Shown piece after piece: positions 1-9,103 of a stretch of DNA of 64,000 nucleotides; the first letter of the stretch is position 1, and the number at the start of each line of letters is the position of its first letter. Source of the DNA: an uncultured Opitutia bacterium (GTDB lineage: Bacteria > Verrucomicrobiota > Verrucomicrobiia > Opitutales > Opitutaceae); the NCBI GenBank assembly GCA_903862955.1, contig CAIPAH010000003.1:186001-250000 (forward strand). The letters run 5' to 3'. The position numbers and the translations under genes are program-made. The notes below the pieces were generated by a model, which did not search any database, was not told the origin of the DNA, and was given only the letters and a program-made list of their open reading frames with translations.

Positions 1-1315
1 CTCCGAGGACGACCGAGCCGATCACGGATCCGAAGTTCCCATAGGCCTCCGGCAGGAGGCCCCAGGCGATGTAAGTTTGGAAGGTGGAGTCCAAGTCCTG
101 GCGGCCGAAATGCACGTTGAGCATGATCTGGCCCTCGTGGGTGCGGGGCTTGTCCGGCCATAAAATGCGGGGCAGCAGCAGCGGCGGGATGATGCCGTAA
201 GTGGCGCCGTGGAGCGGCGCGATGTGGCCCACCTCGACGGCATCGATCACAAACAGGAGATTTTGGAGATTGTTGACGCGTTCCAGCAGGCTTTGGCCCT
301 TCGCCGCTGACTCACGCGAAACCGTGGTGCGGTCGTCGTGCTCCGTGGGCACGAGGGCTTCAAAACTGGCATCGGCCCACTCGGCGTAGAACCGGGGCAG
401 TTGCGTGAGGGCGACGCTGTTTTCCGTTTCGCCGGTCACACCCCAATAGCGCTCCCGCATGGTGATCTTGCCGAGATTGAGGAAGCCGAGGAGGAGGATC
501 ACCACGGTCAGGTAGAGCCACGGCATCCGGCCCGATCCCCAGAAGAGGCCGATCAAGACCGCGGCGACGATCGCCGTGGTGGCGGAAAGGAGGAGCCCCG
601 ACGCGCTGATGACGCTGCAGCCGACGAGCAGGCCCCAGAACAAGGCGCGCCGGAACGTCGAGACCTTGCCGGAGCCGATGAACATCGCGACGAGGAAGAA
701 TCCGCAGGAAGCGGCCGCGGCCACGAGCGGCGCGATCAGGGAGACACTGCCCGCGGGCAGCGCGTTGATGATCGGATCCAGCCACCCCAGACTTTGGGCC
801 AGGAGGTAAATTGAAGATGCGGTGATCAGCGTCAGTCCCAGCCGTTGGAGCCGCTCGGTGCCTTCCTGCCGCACGTTCCGCACCGCAAACGAGACGGGGG
901 TCGCGGGGTGCATGAGTTCCATGCCGAGACGCCACGCCGCCGCCATCGCGATGCTGAAGATCAGCACCTCAAAGCCGGCCTTGGTCACAAAGGATTCGGG
1001 ATACGCCGTGACGACCTCGTGGCCGGAAACGATGGGGAGCCCGTAGACGATCAGGTTTTGCAGGGCGAGCAGCGGAATCACGGGCAGGCCGATTCCGCGC
1101 GACCGCCACGCGATGAGGATCACCAGGGTGCCCACGGCCATCTCGGCGAATGCCGTCGCGCCGGGATTGTGGCGCAAATACAAGGCCCCCGTAACCACCG
1201 TCAGCAGGATCAAGAGCGGCAGGAACGTCCGCCTCAACGCGCGGTGAACGCTATTCGCGAGGTCGCCGATCCGCGTGTAGCGATCCAACGCCAGGTTTCG
1301 GTTTGCGGCAATCAT
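1..1315 (-). CDS. Wzy-like O-antigen/oligosaccharide polymerase (3' end beyond window)
   Basis: Polytopic inner-membrane protein, at least 438 residues, still open at base 1. Its ATG overlaps the stop of the preceding GT4 gene (ATGA, bases 1312-1315), so it belongs to the polysaccharide operon. There are about eight hydrophobic segments, the first near residues 31-46. A long loop follows a charged stretch, and late in the visible part lies a 'LPRILWPDKP' segment, a pattern often seen in Wzy-type polymerases that join lipid-linked repeat units at the periplasmic face. Polymerase assignment rests on topology, that motif and context; these proteins are poorly conserved, so another membrane polysaccharide protein is possible. 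A polymerase alongside a Wzm/Wzt exporter is noteworthy, since ABC-exported chains are usually finished in the cytoplasm. Confidence 0.6.
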   Translation of the reverse strand, partial: MIAANRNLALDRYTRIGDLANSVHRALRRTFLPLLILLTVVTGALYLRHNPGATAFAEMAVGTLVILIAWRSRGIGLPVIPLLALQNLIVYGLPIVSGHEVVTAYPESFVTKAGFEVLIFSIAMAAAWRLGMELMHPATPVSFAVRNVRQEGTERLQRLGLTLITASSIYLLAQSLGWLDPIINALPAGSVSLIAPLVAAAASCGFFLVAMFIGSGKVSTFRRALFWGLLVGCSVISASGLLLSATTAIVAAVLIGLFWGSGRMPWLYLTVVILLLGFLNLGKITMRERYWGVTGETENSVALTQLPRFYAEWADASFEALVPTEHDDRTTVSRESAAKGQSLLERVNNLQNLLFVIDAVEVGHIAPLHGATYGIIPPLLLPRILWPDKPRTHEGQIMLNVHFGRQDLDSTFQTYIAWGLLPEAYGNFGSVIGSVVLG

Positions 1316-2616
1316 GTCAGCGGGGGACCGGCCAGCGCCTGGTCAAACAGGGCGCACTGCTGCCGCGTCCGGGCGCGGGCCGTGTGGGTGGTCGCAAATA
1401 GCGCGTCCTGTCGCGGAGGCCGCGGGGCGGCGGTGTCCGGGTGGAGCTGCTGGCGGAGAAATTCCGTGACGCTGCTGACGCCGTCGGGCGCGGGCCAGGT
1501 GGCGAGGGTCGCGAAATCCAGTTCCCGGACCATGCGGTCCAACGCGGAGCCGGCTGGCGTGAGGGCGAGGGTGGGCTTGGCGGCGAGATAGCAGTTCGCG
1601 ATCTTCGAGGGGTTGTAGGCGGGGTCGTCGGATCCGAGGATGAGCACCGCGTCACTGGCGAGGAGGGTGGAGATCGCCGTGAAATAGCCGACGCGGCCCG
1701 TCTCCTCGTGAACACCCTCGACCCCGCACGCGCGGGCGATAGGCAGGACGGAAGGTTCGGCGCGGCCGGCCAGGGCGTAGCTGGTGCCGATGAAGTGCAG
1801 GCGCAGCCGCGAAGCCGCGGTCGGATCGAGGGTCTGCAGGTTGCGCACGCCGGCAAAGAGCAGTTCGAGCGCGGTACGCATGATCGGACCGACGACGCCG
1901 ACGCTGACGAGATGAACCGCGCCCGGCTCACGGACAAAAGCCGGGGCGAGCTCGGGATGCTGCCGCACGAGCGCAAAATCATCCTCGGGCGCGCCGAAGG
2001 GAATCACGGCCGCGGGCCGGGCGGGGAACCACGGATAGCGCAGGCGGAGTTGGGCCAGATAGTCTTCGCTCACACTCACAAAGCCCGCGGCGTCGCGCCA
2101 GGATCGTTCCTCGAGGCGGGTGGCCTGCCAGCGGGCGAAGCGATATTTCCAGCCACCCGGAGGCGGGGGCGCGCCCGGACGCTCGTAGTAATCCGTGCGC
2201 CACGGGTCCTGGATATCCACGACGAACGGCACGCCGAAACGCCGCAGCCAGCGGCGCCCCAGCGCGGTGGCGACAAATTGCGTGGTCGAAAAATAAACCA
2301 GGTCGAAGTGCTGCTCGCGGAGGAGGCGATCGCCGGCGGACTGCAACGAAAACCACGCCCGGTAGGAGAGGTTGCCCAAACCCACCAAGCGCGTCACGGA
2401 CGCCGGGAGCGCACCCACGCGCACGACGGTCACGTTCGAGGGAACGGTGCGGGCGAGCCAGGGATCCTGCGGGGACTCGACGTGACCGGCATTGACGGCC
2501 AGCACCACGGGCTCCCAGCCGTTTTCCGCAAAATACGGCAGGCTCATCCGCACGCGCTGCGCGTCCGGCGCGTTGGCGGGCGGAAAGTGGGGGCTGACGA
2601 TGAGGACTCGGCGCAT
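1312..2616 (-). CDS. Glycosyltransferase, GT4-like (GT-B fold)
   Basis: 434-residue cytoplasmic glycosyltransferase. The N-terminus (RVLIVSPHFPP, residues 3-13) is the usual opening of the GT4 acceptor domain. The C-terminal half carries a 'ILGSDDPAYNPSKI' segment and a conserved stretch on keeping or abandoning carriers typical of the nucleotide-sugar domain, though the classical E-x7-E is not obvious. It lies 22 bases after the PIG-L deacetylase stop and overlaps the Wzy-like gene by four bases. It probably adds one sugar to a lipid-linked repeat unit; donor and acceptor cannot be read from sequence. Confidence 0.8.
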   Translation of the reverse strand: MRRVLIVSPHFPPANAPDAQRVRMSLPYFAENGWEPVVLAVNAGHVESPQDPWLARTVPSNVTVVRVGALPASVTRLVGLGNLSYRAWFSLQSAGDRLLREQHFDLVYFSTTQFVATALGRRWLRRFGVPFVVDIQDPWRTDYYERPGAPPPPGGWKYRFARWQATRLEERSWRDAAGFVSVSEDYLAQLRLRYPWFPARPAAVIPFGAPEDDFALVRQHPELAPAFVREPGAVHLVSVGVVGPIMRTALELLFAGVRNLQTLDPTAASRLRLHFIGTSYALAGRAEPSVLPIARACGVEGVHEETGRVGYFTAISTLLASDAVLILGSDDPAYNPSKIANCYLAAKPTLALTPAGSALDRMVRELDFATLATWPAPDGVSSVTEFLRQQLHPDTAAPRPPRQDALFATTHTARARTRQQCALFDQALAGPPLT

Positions 2617-2638
2617 GGAGCGGTTACGCGGCGTCGAT

Positions 2639-3499
2639 TCAGATCACGGGCGGGCGGGCGGGATCGACCCCCGGCGGAGGAAGAAAGAAGCGGAAGAAAA
2701 ACTCCCGGGGGGAATTGCAATTCTGCACCAGCCGTGGCGGCAGCACGGGGGCGGACCAGGGCGGAGTGGGCTCCATTTGCGAGCGGTAGCGCGCCAGGGC
2801 CTGGGTCTTGATGACGGCGTAATCCTCGGTGGGCTGCGCGTAGCAGCCGTCGTTCGAGAGTACCCGCGTGAAGAGCAGGCCGGGATTCCACCAGGACCAT
2901 ACGGGGTATTGCCAGATCTCCGGTCGGACGGAAGCGCGCGCGAGGGCCGCGCAGATGAAGCTGAAGGCCGAATCGTGTTCGGTGCTGCCGTCCGGGCTGC
3001 ACGGGAGGAAGATTTCCGCCGGATGCACTTCGGCCAGCAACGCGGCGAGCCGGTCGATCAGCGCTGCTTGCCTCTCGGGCACAAGGTTGTCGAGCGTGCT
3101 GTCGGGTTCGTCGAGGAAATGAATGGCGCACGACTCGACGCCGAGAATCGCCAGGGCGCCCAGCGCTTCGCGCCGACGGCGGCTGGCGATTTCACCGGCG
3201 GAGATCGCGGGATGCCCCAGATGGGAAGCGCCGCCGTCGGTGATGAAGACCACCTGCACGGGCAGGCCCTCGTTGCGTTTACGCGCAATCAACCCGCCGC
3301 AGCCGAGCGATTCGTCGTCCTGATGGGGCGCGAAGATGATGCAGGCGCCCGAGCGCAGTTGAAAGGGGCGGCTGCGCGCCCGCAGGCCCAGCTGGCAGAA
3401 GCTCAGCGCGAGGGTTCGCGTGGCCGGCTTGGCGAGGCGCCACAGCGTCGGGCCGGCGATGACGGCAACGAGAACAATGAGGATGGCCGCGATCGTCAT
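2639..3499 (-). CDS. PIG-L/LmbE-family N-deacetylase
   Basis: 286-residue protein starting with one hydrophobic segment (about residues 2-18), likely a membrane anchor, followed by a PIG-L domain. The metal-binding signature reads PHQDDE where the family normally has AHPDDE, so His and both Asp are kept but Pro is replaced by Gln. A later EHDSAF probably supplies the third metal ligand. The family removes acetyl groups from N-acetylglucosamine-type sugars, so it may deacetylate an amino sugar of the surface polymer. The start is fixed by a one-base overlap (TGATG) with the upstream GT4 gene stop at 3499-3501; a longer in-frame extension is low-complexity Arg/Pro-rich and was rejected. Confidence 0.8.
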   Translation of the reverse strand: MTIAAILIVLVAVIAGPTLWRLAKPATRTLALSFCQLGLRARSRPFQLRSGACIIFAPHQDDESLGCGGLIARKRNEGLPVQVVFITDGGASHLGHPAISAGEIASRRRREALGALAILGVESCAIHFLDEPDSTLDNLVPERQAALIDRLAALLAEVHPAEIFLPCSPDGSTEHDSAFSFICAALARASVRPEIWQYPVWSWWNPGLLFTRVLSNDGCYAQPTEDYAVIKTQALARYRSQMEPTPPWSAPVLPPRLVQNCNSPREFFFRFFLPPPGVDPARPPVI

Positions 3500-4752
3500 C
3501 AGAAGTTGTGCTGTGTCCGCACCGGGGATTGGAGCGCGGTGTCGACGGCGGCCAGCAGCCGGGGGGCGGCGTGGGCCCAGTTGAACTGGGCGACCGCGGC
3601 GGCTCGGGCTGCGATCTGGCACGCCCGGAGCCGCTCGGGGTTGCCGAGCAAGGCGTCGAGCTGGCCGGCGAGGCGCGTGGATTCGTGGGCTTGGACGAGC
3701 AGCCCGCAGTCGGGCACGGCGTGCATCACCTCGCTCTGGCCGGCGGTGTCGGTCGAAATCACCGCGAGACCGGCATTCAGATACTGGAAGATCTTGTTGC
3801 TGATCGTCACGTCCCGGTTGAGAGGCCAATGGGGTTCGAGGGCGAGGCCAATGTCGAACTCGGCCAGCTTGAACGGCAGGTCGTCCGGCGGGACTGGGCT
3901 GATGAACTTGAGCGCGGCCCGGCGCGCGGCGGGCAGTCGGCTGAGCAGACGTTGCCGGTAGTCGGGCCGGACGTCCCCCAGCAAGTAGACTTCGCTCCGC
4001 ACGCGCGTCTTGGCCCAGGCCGAGAGAAAAAGCTCCAACCCGCGCCCCGGGCCGACCGTCTGGGAAAACCAGATGAAGGTGGGGATTTCGTGGCGCACAG
4101 GGTTATCGAGGCGCGAGCGCGATTGCAGCGGAAAGGTGTTGCGCAGGACGAGCGGGCGGGGGCAACCGTACGCTTCCGCGAGCGCGGCGGCCATGTTTTC
4201 GGAGGTGGCGGAAGCATAGGCTGCATGGTGGAGGACGAAACGTTCCGCCTCGCGCAGGAGGCGGAGAGGACGGCTGCGGCGGTCCGCGAAGAGCAAATCC
4301 TGGGAATACCAGTCTTCGACGTCCACGGCGACGCGACGGCCGTCACGAATCAGGTATTGGGCGATCCAGATCGGGATCTCCGTGTGCACGATCGTCAGGT
4401 CCGCAGGATGGGAACGCGCGAAGCGGAGGAGGGCGCGAGCGGGTCCGAGCGACTGGGCCGTCTCAAATTTCAGCGTGCGACAAAGCACGCGCGCCGTCCA
4501 CGTGGCGCTGCGCTGGATGAAGCTGGCCGCCCGCGCCCGGGCGGACGGAGCGCTGTAGTCGATGACTTTGCGCTGGAAGGGCAGGCCCTGCATCAGGTCC
4601 AGGTCCATCTTCTCAAAGCGCTCCTGCATGGAGACGGACATCACCGTCACATCGTAGCGGGCCGCACCCAGCGTGGCCGCTTCCTTCACCACCCGGGGAT
4701 TCCGGCAGAGGTGCGAGGCGGTGAGGATGAGGATTTTTGCCGGCTGACTCAT
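3499..4752 (-). CDS. Glycosyltransferase, GT4-like
   Basis: 417-residue GT-B-fold glycosyltransferase. The N-terminus (KILILTASHLCRNPRV, residues 5-20) is the pattern of GT4 proteins of capsule and exopolysaccharide loci. The C-terminal domain has FDIGLALEP and an ISNKIFQYLNAGLAVI segment, matching the donor-binding region. Coupled to the upstream methyltransferase by an ATGA overlap and to the downstream PIG-L gene by one shared base. Likely transfers one residue of the repeat unit; sugar specificity unknown. Confidence 0.82.
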   Translation of the reverse strand: MSQPAKILILTASHLCRNPRVVKEAATLGAARYDVTVMSVSMQERFEKMDLDLMQGLPFQRKVIDYSAPSARARAASFIQRSATWTARVLCRTLKFETAQSLGPARALLRFARSHPADLTIVHTEIPIWIAQYLIRDGRRVAVDVEDWYSQDLLFADRRSRPLRLLREAERFVLHHAAYASATSENMAAALAEAYGCPRPLVLRNTFPLQSRSRLDNPVRHEIPTFIWFSQTVGPGRGLELFLSAWAKTRVRSEVYLLGDVRPDYRQRLLSRLPAARRAALKFISPVPPDDLPFKLAEFDIGLALEPHWPLNRDVTISNKIFQYLNAGLAVISTDTAGQSEVMHAVPDCGLLVQAHESTRLAGQLDALLGNPERLRACQIAARAAAVAQFNWAHAAPRLLAAVDTALQSPVRTQHNF

Positions 4753-5453
4753 GGCAGGTTGACCGGTGCTGGGGTGGCCTCGACGTAGAGGGATTCCACC
4801 CGCCGGCTGGGAGTGTCGATCAGCAGGCGCGAGTCGGTCCCCTGGCCGAATTCGCGTTGCACCACGGCGCTGAAACCCACGGCGACCAGCACCTGCCGCA
4901 GGAGTTGAAAATCATACATGGTCCGGTGGCCAAAGGGTGATTCGCGGTCCTGATAAAAGACCCGGTTGACGCTGACGACGGGCGACCAAAGCGGATCCTC
5001 GGCCTCTTCCGCCTGATACGGAAACGCGGTGGTGAGGTCGCCGGCGACCTGCCGGGCATAGGTGCGCAGGTAGATCCCCGCGTCCGGGACCACAATGCGA
5101 AGCGTGCCGGCCGGCGCGAGGACGCGGCGGAATTCCGCCAGGAGTCGCTGGCCCGCCGGAAGCGGGAAATGCTCGAGGCAGTGTTCGCTGAAAATCCCCT
5201 GCATGGACCCGTCGCGGAAGGGAAGTCCGCGAGCGATATCCCAGCAAACATCGATCTTGGGATGCCACAGATAGTCGAGGTTGATAAACCCCTCGTGGGT
5301 GTTGGGCCCGCAGCCGACGTCGAGATAGGCGCACTGGCGCACGCGGGGGCGACGCAGCTGGTAAGATCGGTTGCGGATCACATGTCCGAGCGCGGCCTGG
5401 ACCTTCGCATAGGAGGTCGGGGAGCGTTGGAAGGAAAAAGTGCGAAGGGGCAC
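4749..5453 (-). CDS. Class I SAM-dependent methyltransferase
   Basis: 234-residue cytosolic methyltransferase. Motif I is YLDVGCGPN (about residues 43-51), followed by a Methyltransf_11-like core with the EHCLEHF and L-A-P-A-G-T-L-R-I-V-V-P post-motif segments. Such proteins in polysaccharide loci methylate a sugar hydroxyl or cap a chain; the acceptor is not predictable. It sits between a GT2 gene (75-base gap upstream) and a GT4 gene (four-base overlap downstream). The 75-base gap is one of the few interruptions in the operon, and I see no terminator or clear promoter in it. Confidence 0.82.
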   Translation of the reverse strand: MPLRTFSFQRSPTSYAKVQAALGHVIRNRSYQLRRPRVRQCAYLDVGCGPNTHEGFINLDYLWHPKIDVCWDIARGLPFRDGSMQGIFSEHCLEHFPLPAGQRLLAEFRRVLAPAGTLRIVVPDAGIYLRTYARQVAGDLTTAFPYQAEEAEDPLWSPVVSVNRVFYQDRESPFGHRTMYDFQLLRQVLVAVGFSAVVQREFGQGTDSRLLIDTPSRRVESLYVEATPAPVNLP

Positions 5454-5528
5454 GAGGGCGCTGGGGTGGAGTGGTGAGAATGGAAGTCAGCGGTGGGACG
5501 CCGACGGCGAAGGGCGTAAAATTTGCGG

Positions 5529-6476
5529 TCAGCGGATAATCTGCTTGAGGCGCCAGACGTTTTTCCAGCCGAGCACGCGGGCGAGGGCAGCGGTGCGGGG
5601 ACCCATGGCGGGGCGTCCCACGGATTCGCCGAGCCGCTCCACTTCCGCTTCGGCGCAGCGGATCAGGTCGGCCGGCGTGGGATAAAAGTCATGCACAAAA
5701 CGCCGCCAGTATCCGGCACAAGCGCGGCGTATGCGGGGCGAATCCTCGAGTTCGAGCAGGCACCGGGTGATGAGTTCCAGTGAATGAAACTGCGAGCGGC
5801 GGGCCCGGAGGCTGCGCTGCTGGCTCAGACTGCCGGGAAGGCCGGAACGATAAAAACTTCGCGCCGTTGCGTCGGTGCAGAACGCCATGCCGGAGCTGGC
5901 CAGCGCCACGCGGGAAAAATACTCACCGTCGTCATTGAGCGACAGGGATTCGTCCCACGGGCCGGCGCGGACGGCGACATCGCGGGGCACGAGCCACGCG
6001 GACGGGTGCATCATCGCGCCGGTCTCGCCGGCCAGCACGAGGAAGTCCACGGCAGAGAAATCCCGATAGACGGCCTTATCCACGAACCGCGCGGCAGCCG
6101 GGTCCGAGGTGAAACGGCCCCAGGCGCAGGATGCGACGGTGCCCGCGGGGCGGGTGTCGAGGAGTGCAAGTTGCGCTGAGATCTTGCCCGGCGAGAGCAG
6201 GTCGTCGGCGTCGAGGAATTGGAAGAATTCGCCGCGCGCCTCGCGGAGCGCGTGATTGCGGGCGGCGCTGGCTCCGGCGTTGGCCTGGGAGAAAACCTGC
6301 ACGCCGTGCGGTTTGAACCGCCCGGCGAGAACAAGGCTGCCGTCCGTCGAGCCGTCGTTCACGACGATGACTTCCGTGGCCGGCCACGTTTGCGTGAGGG
6401 CCGACTCCAGCGTCTCCCCCAGCCACGGCTCGGCATTGTGGCAGGGGATCAAAATGGAGACGAGGGGCGTGGACAT
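5529..6476 (-). CDS. Glycosyltransferase family 2
   Basis: 315-residue GT-A glycosyltransferase. The nucleotide-binding opening is VSILIPCHN (residues 6-14), then VVNDGSTDGS (38-47) and the metal-binding D-A-D-D at 89-92. No transmembrane helices, so probably a soluble transferase working on a membrane-bound acceptor. It starts three bases after the stop of the PMT-like gene. Role inferred: one glycosidic bond in the repeat unit. Donor sugar unknown. Confidence 0.87.
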   Translation of the reverse strand: MSTPLVSILIPCHNAEPWLGETLESALTQTWPATEVIVVNDGSTDGSLVLAGRFKPHGVQVFSQANAGASAARNHALREARGEFFQFLDADDLLSPGKISAQLALLDTRPAGTVASCAWGRFTSDPAAARFVDKAVYRDFSAVDFLVLAGETGAMMHPSAWLVPRDVAVRAGPWDESLSLNDDGEYFSRVALASSGMAFCTDATARSFYRSGLPGSLSQQRSLRARRSQFHSLELITRCLLELEDSPRIRRACAGYWRRFVHDFYPTPADLIRCAEAEVERLGESVGRPAMGPRTAALARVLGWKNVWRLKQIIR

Positions 6477-6479
6477 GGC

Positions 6480-8132
6480 TCAGGGGGATGCGCGCTGATG
6501 CAGTTTGATAAAGCCATACGCAGCCGTCCGCAGCTGCCAATGCATTCCATCGTTGAGTTCGACCAGCGGCCCGTGATTGCCCAAAGCCCCCAGGAAATAC
6601 GTGTCTGCCCCAGTCAGGTTGGATGGGACGCGTTGAGGATCGAAATACTCTGACTTGCCATACGGCAGGTAGCCGAGGTGAACGCGCTTGCCGGCTTTCT
6701 GCCAAGTGCCCGCGTAGGAATACGCCCGGTCGGGAAAATGCGGCGAGGTGAACTCGAAGCCCGCGAGGCGCAGTTCGCGGAGCGCAAGTTGGTATCCCAG
6801 CCAGTCACCGACGAAGACCGACGATTCACCGGACGGTTGCAGCGCGACGCTCGAAAACCTTCGCAGGGAGTGAATCAGGTCGGCTTTGTCTCTCGTCCAA
6901 GCCAGCGGGGCCAACAGCGTGCCGCCCCGCATGCGGTAGCCATCCGTGGTCGCGATGAGTTCACCCCCACCGAGCGTGAGTTCTAGGTCTCGTCGGCCGA
7001 TGGAAACCCTCGCCAGCGTCCCCAACGTGGGGCCGGGTTCGTAGAGTCGGTAGGTCGGGGTGGAAGTCAGGATGCCCAGGACGGTGTCAAACAGCAGCAG
7101 GCCCGCCAACATGCCGCCCACGGCATAACGCCAGCCGCGCGACCACGAAGACCAGCGGCTGAGGATTTCGCGTCCCGCAAAGACGGCGGCCAGGATGAAG
7201 AAGGGCGTGGCGAGATAGAGATATTTGTTGGAGGCAAGCGACCGGCCATAGACGGCGAAGGAAAGTCCCACGCCAGCGACCCAGACGAAAAGCAAAGTCC
7301 AATCTCTCCGCCACGCCATGAGCAGCACGCCGATGAGCGAGAGCGCGCCCACCAGCGCCGAGGTCACCACGCAATACATCGCCACCGTGTGCGCCCAGCC
7401 TTCGTATCCACCGCGCTCCTCGTAGGTCGCAAGGACCTCGCGGAGATGCACGTGGCTCGCCGCATACAACCCCGCCAGCAGGACGAGACTCAGCACGGCG
7501 ATGGGAATGACTTCCCGGGCAACGGGCAACCAGGCCCGGTGACGCCGCCAGGACAACGCCACGACGACCGGGCTGATCATCAGGCAGTCGATGCGAATCC
7601 AGCCCGCCACCGCGAGCAGCACTGCCACTCCCAACGCGCGAATGGCTTTCGCGGGCGGCAGGGCAACCAGCAGGGCGAGCATCGCCAACCAACCTCCCAC
7701 GGCAGTCGTGTTCAGGTAGTAGGCACTCGCCCAAATTTCCTGGCTCAGGAAGAACGCCACGGCGACCAGCGGCCAAGGCACACGCAACAGCCGCTGCACC
7801 CAGCAGCCGGCGATGGCGGCGAAGAGCACGGCGCCACCGACGCTCAGCCAGGCGAATGCCACCTCGGGGGAGGCATGGGTGAGGCGGGCCAACTGGCTGA
7901 TCAGCACGCAGGAGCCGGGCTGGATTTCGTAGAGGTAGCGCAGGTCCCAGTAGTGCATGTCGCCGCTTGCCAATGCCGTCGCACCGTGAATCACCCCGAC
8001 CTCGTCGCCTTCCAACGGCGTGACGGGCAGGGTCCCAGTCAGGAGCCATGCCAGCCAGCTGAGACAGATGCAGACCCAGATCAAATGCGCGCGCGGCGTC
8101 AGGGAGAGGGGCGGCGAAGCCGTGGTCGTCAT
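6480..8132 (-). CDS. Membrane glycosyltransferase, PMT/ArnT (GT39/GT83)-like
   Basis: 550-residue integral membrane protein with about ten hydrophobic segments in the first 400 residues and a soluble C-terminal domain. An acidic EGDEVG motif (residues 41-46) in the first periplasmic loop matches the catalytic acidic loop of PMT/ArnT-type transferases that use polyprenyl-phosphate sugars. Likely decorates lipid-linked glycan on the periplasmic side. The start is set by the ATGA overlap with the upstream gene (8129-8132); extension further upstream would be Arg/Pro-rich antisense-like sequence. Substrate unknown. Confidence 0.72.
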   Translation of the reverse strand: MTTTASPPLSLTPRAHLIWVCICLSWLAWLLTGTLPVTPLEGDEVGVIHGATALASGDMHYWDLRYLYEIQPGSCVLISQLARLTHASPEVAFAWLSVGGAVLFAAIAGCWVQRLLRVPWPLVAVAFFLSQEIWASAYYLNTTAVGGWLAMLALLVALPPAKAIRALGVAVLLAVAGWIRIDCLMISPVVVALSWRRHRAWLPVAREVIPIAVLSLVLLAGLYAASHVHLREVLATYEERGGYEGWAHTVAMYCVVTSALVGALSLIGVLLMAWRRDWTLLFVWVAGVGLSFAVYGRSLASNKYLYLATPFFILAAVFAGREILSRWSSWSRGWRYAVGGMLAGLLLFDTVLGILTSTPTYRLYEPGPTLGTLARVSIGRRDLELTLGGGELIATTDGYRMRGGTLLAPLAWTRDKADLIHSLRRFSSVALQPSGESSVFVGDWLGYQLALRELRLAGFEFTSPHFPDRAYSYAGTWQKAGKRVHLGYLPYGKSEYFDPQRVPSNLTGADTYFLGALGNHGPLVELNDGMHWQLRTAAYGFIKLHQRASP

Positions 8133-9103
8133 GGCCGCGATGCGGCGTTTTGGGCGATCCGCCAGCCCGAGCGGAAATACCAGCGCTTGGACTCGGCCAC
8201 GTAGTGATGCATCACGGCCGTCGGGGCGAGGCCTTCGTCGCGGCTGGGCTTGGTGACGTAGTCGGTCGCCGGGGCGACGGCGCGGGATTGCGCGCGCGCG
8301 ACCAGCATGGCGACGAGGGCCTGTTCGAGGTAGTAACTCGTTTTCTCGCGGGCGATGAGCTCCGCGCACCAAGCCTCGATCTCGGGCCAGTTGAGCGATT
8401 CGCTGCGCAGGCCGCACAGTCCGACATTGACGAGCGGGGGAATGGGAGCGCCGGCGAGGCGTTCCATCAGCGCGCGGGAGTAGCCGTAGCTTTCCTCGCA
8501 ATCGACGGCATGCAGCGGCCGGTCCGGCGCGGCCAGCCAGTCGAGCAGGAAAGCGGGGCGTCGGAAAAACAGGAGGTCGGAGTCGATGACGAGCTTCCAG
8601 CCCGTGGACCCGAGATGCGGGTCCGTGAGTTTGCGGATGTTCGGATAGTTGCGCCACCGCTCGCGCAGCACGGGAAACTTGGCCTCGGGCAGCAGGGCCT
8701 CGAGCCGCTCGCGAATGGCGGGAGCCGCCCGAAGGTTTATCCTCGGGCCGAAACGGGCGAGCTGCCGGCCGAGGGTGTCGTCGAGGGAACCGTCATCGTA
8801 AATTTCCGCGCGGACGCCGGCCTCGGCTTGCTGCGCAAACGAGTGCAGGCAGAACGCCGTCTGATACCAGAAGCGGCGGCCGGTCAGGAGATGGAGCGTG
8901 ACGCTCGGGGCGCCGGCGCGAGGGGGCAGCGGCGGCAAAGCGAACGCCGCGGCCTCCATTTCCTGCCTTCGCCGCTCGGTGCCTCGCGCCACGAGGGGGC
9001 CGCCGTCGCGCCACGAATCACGCAGGCGCGCGAGCGGCTGGTGCCAAAGCTTGAGTGCCAGCCGGCCGAGCCCGAGGCGCTGAGCGTCTTCCCGGATACT
9101 CAT
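8129..9103 (-). CDS. GT-A-fold glycosyltransferase-like protein
   Basis: 324-residue soluble protein. A central LVIDSDLLFF segment looks like a DxD metal/nucleotide-sugar site, preceded by a stretch (SLDDTLGRQL) typical of GT-A Rossmann cores. It does not match GT2 cleanly and is closer in feel to GT8-like or uncharacterised locus-specific transferases. The chosen ATG overlaps the upstream membrane-protein stop (9100-9103, ATGA); five extra upstream residues are possible but less likely. It probably adds a sugar in this operon. Confidence 0.55.
   Translation of the reverse strand: MSIREDAQRLGLGRLALKLWHQPLARLRDSWRDGGPLVARGTERRRQEMEAAAFALPPLPPRAGAPSVTLHLLTGRRFWYQTAFCLHSFAQQAEAGVRAEIYDDGSLDDTLGRQLARFGPRINLRAAPAIRERLEALLPEAKFPVLRERWRNYPNIRKLTDPHLGSTGWKLVIDSDLLFFRRPAFLLDWLAAPDRPLHAVDCEESYGYSRALMERLAGAPIPPLVNVGLCGLRSESLNWPEIEAWCAELIAREKTSYYLEQALVAMLVARAQSRAVAPATDYVTKPSRDEGLAPTAVMHHYVAESKRWYFRSGWRIAQNAASRP

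Noticed and set aside
3500-3829. Upstream extension of the PIG-L gene
   Set aside because: Low-complexity Arg/Pro-rich residues inside the neighbouring GT4 gene; the TGATG overlap gives a better start.
8133-8657. Upstream extension of the PMT-like gene
   Set aside because: Arg/Pro-rich, lies within the previous gene; ATGA overlap marks the real start.
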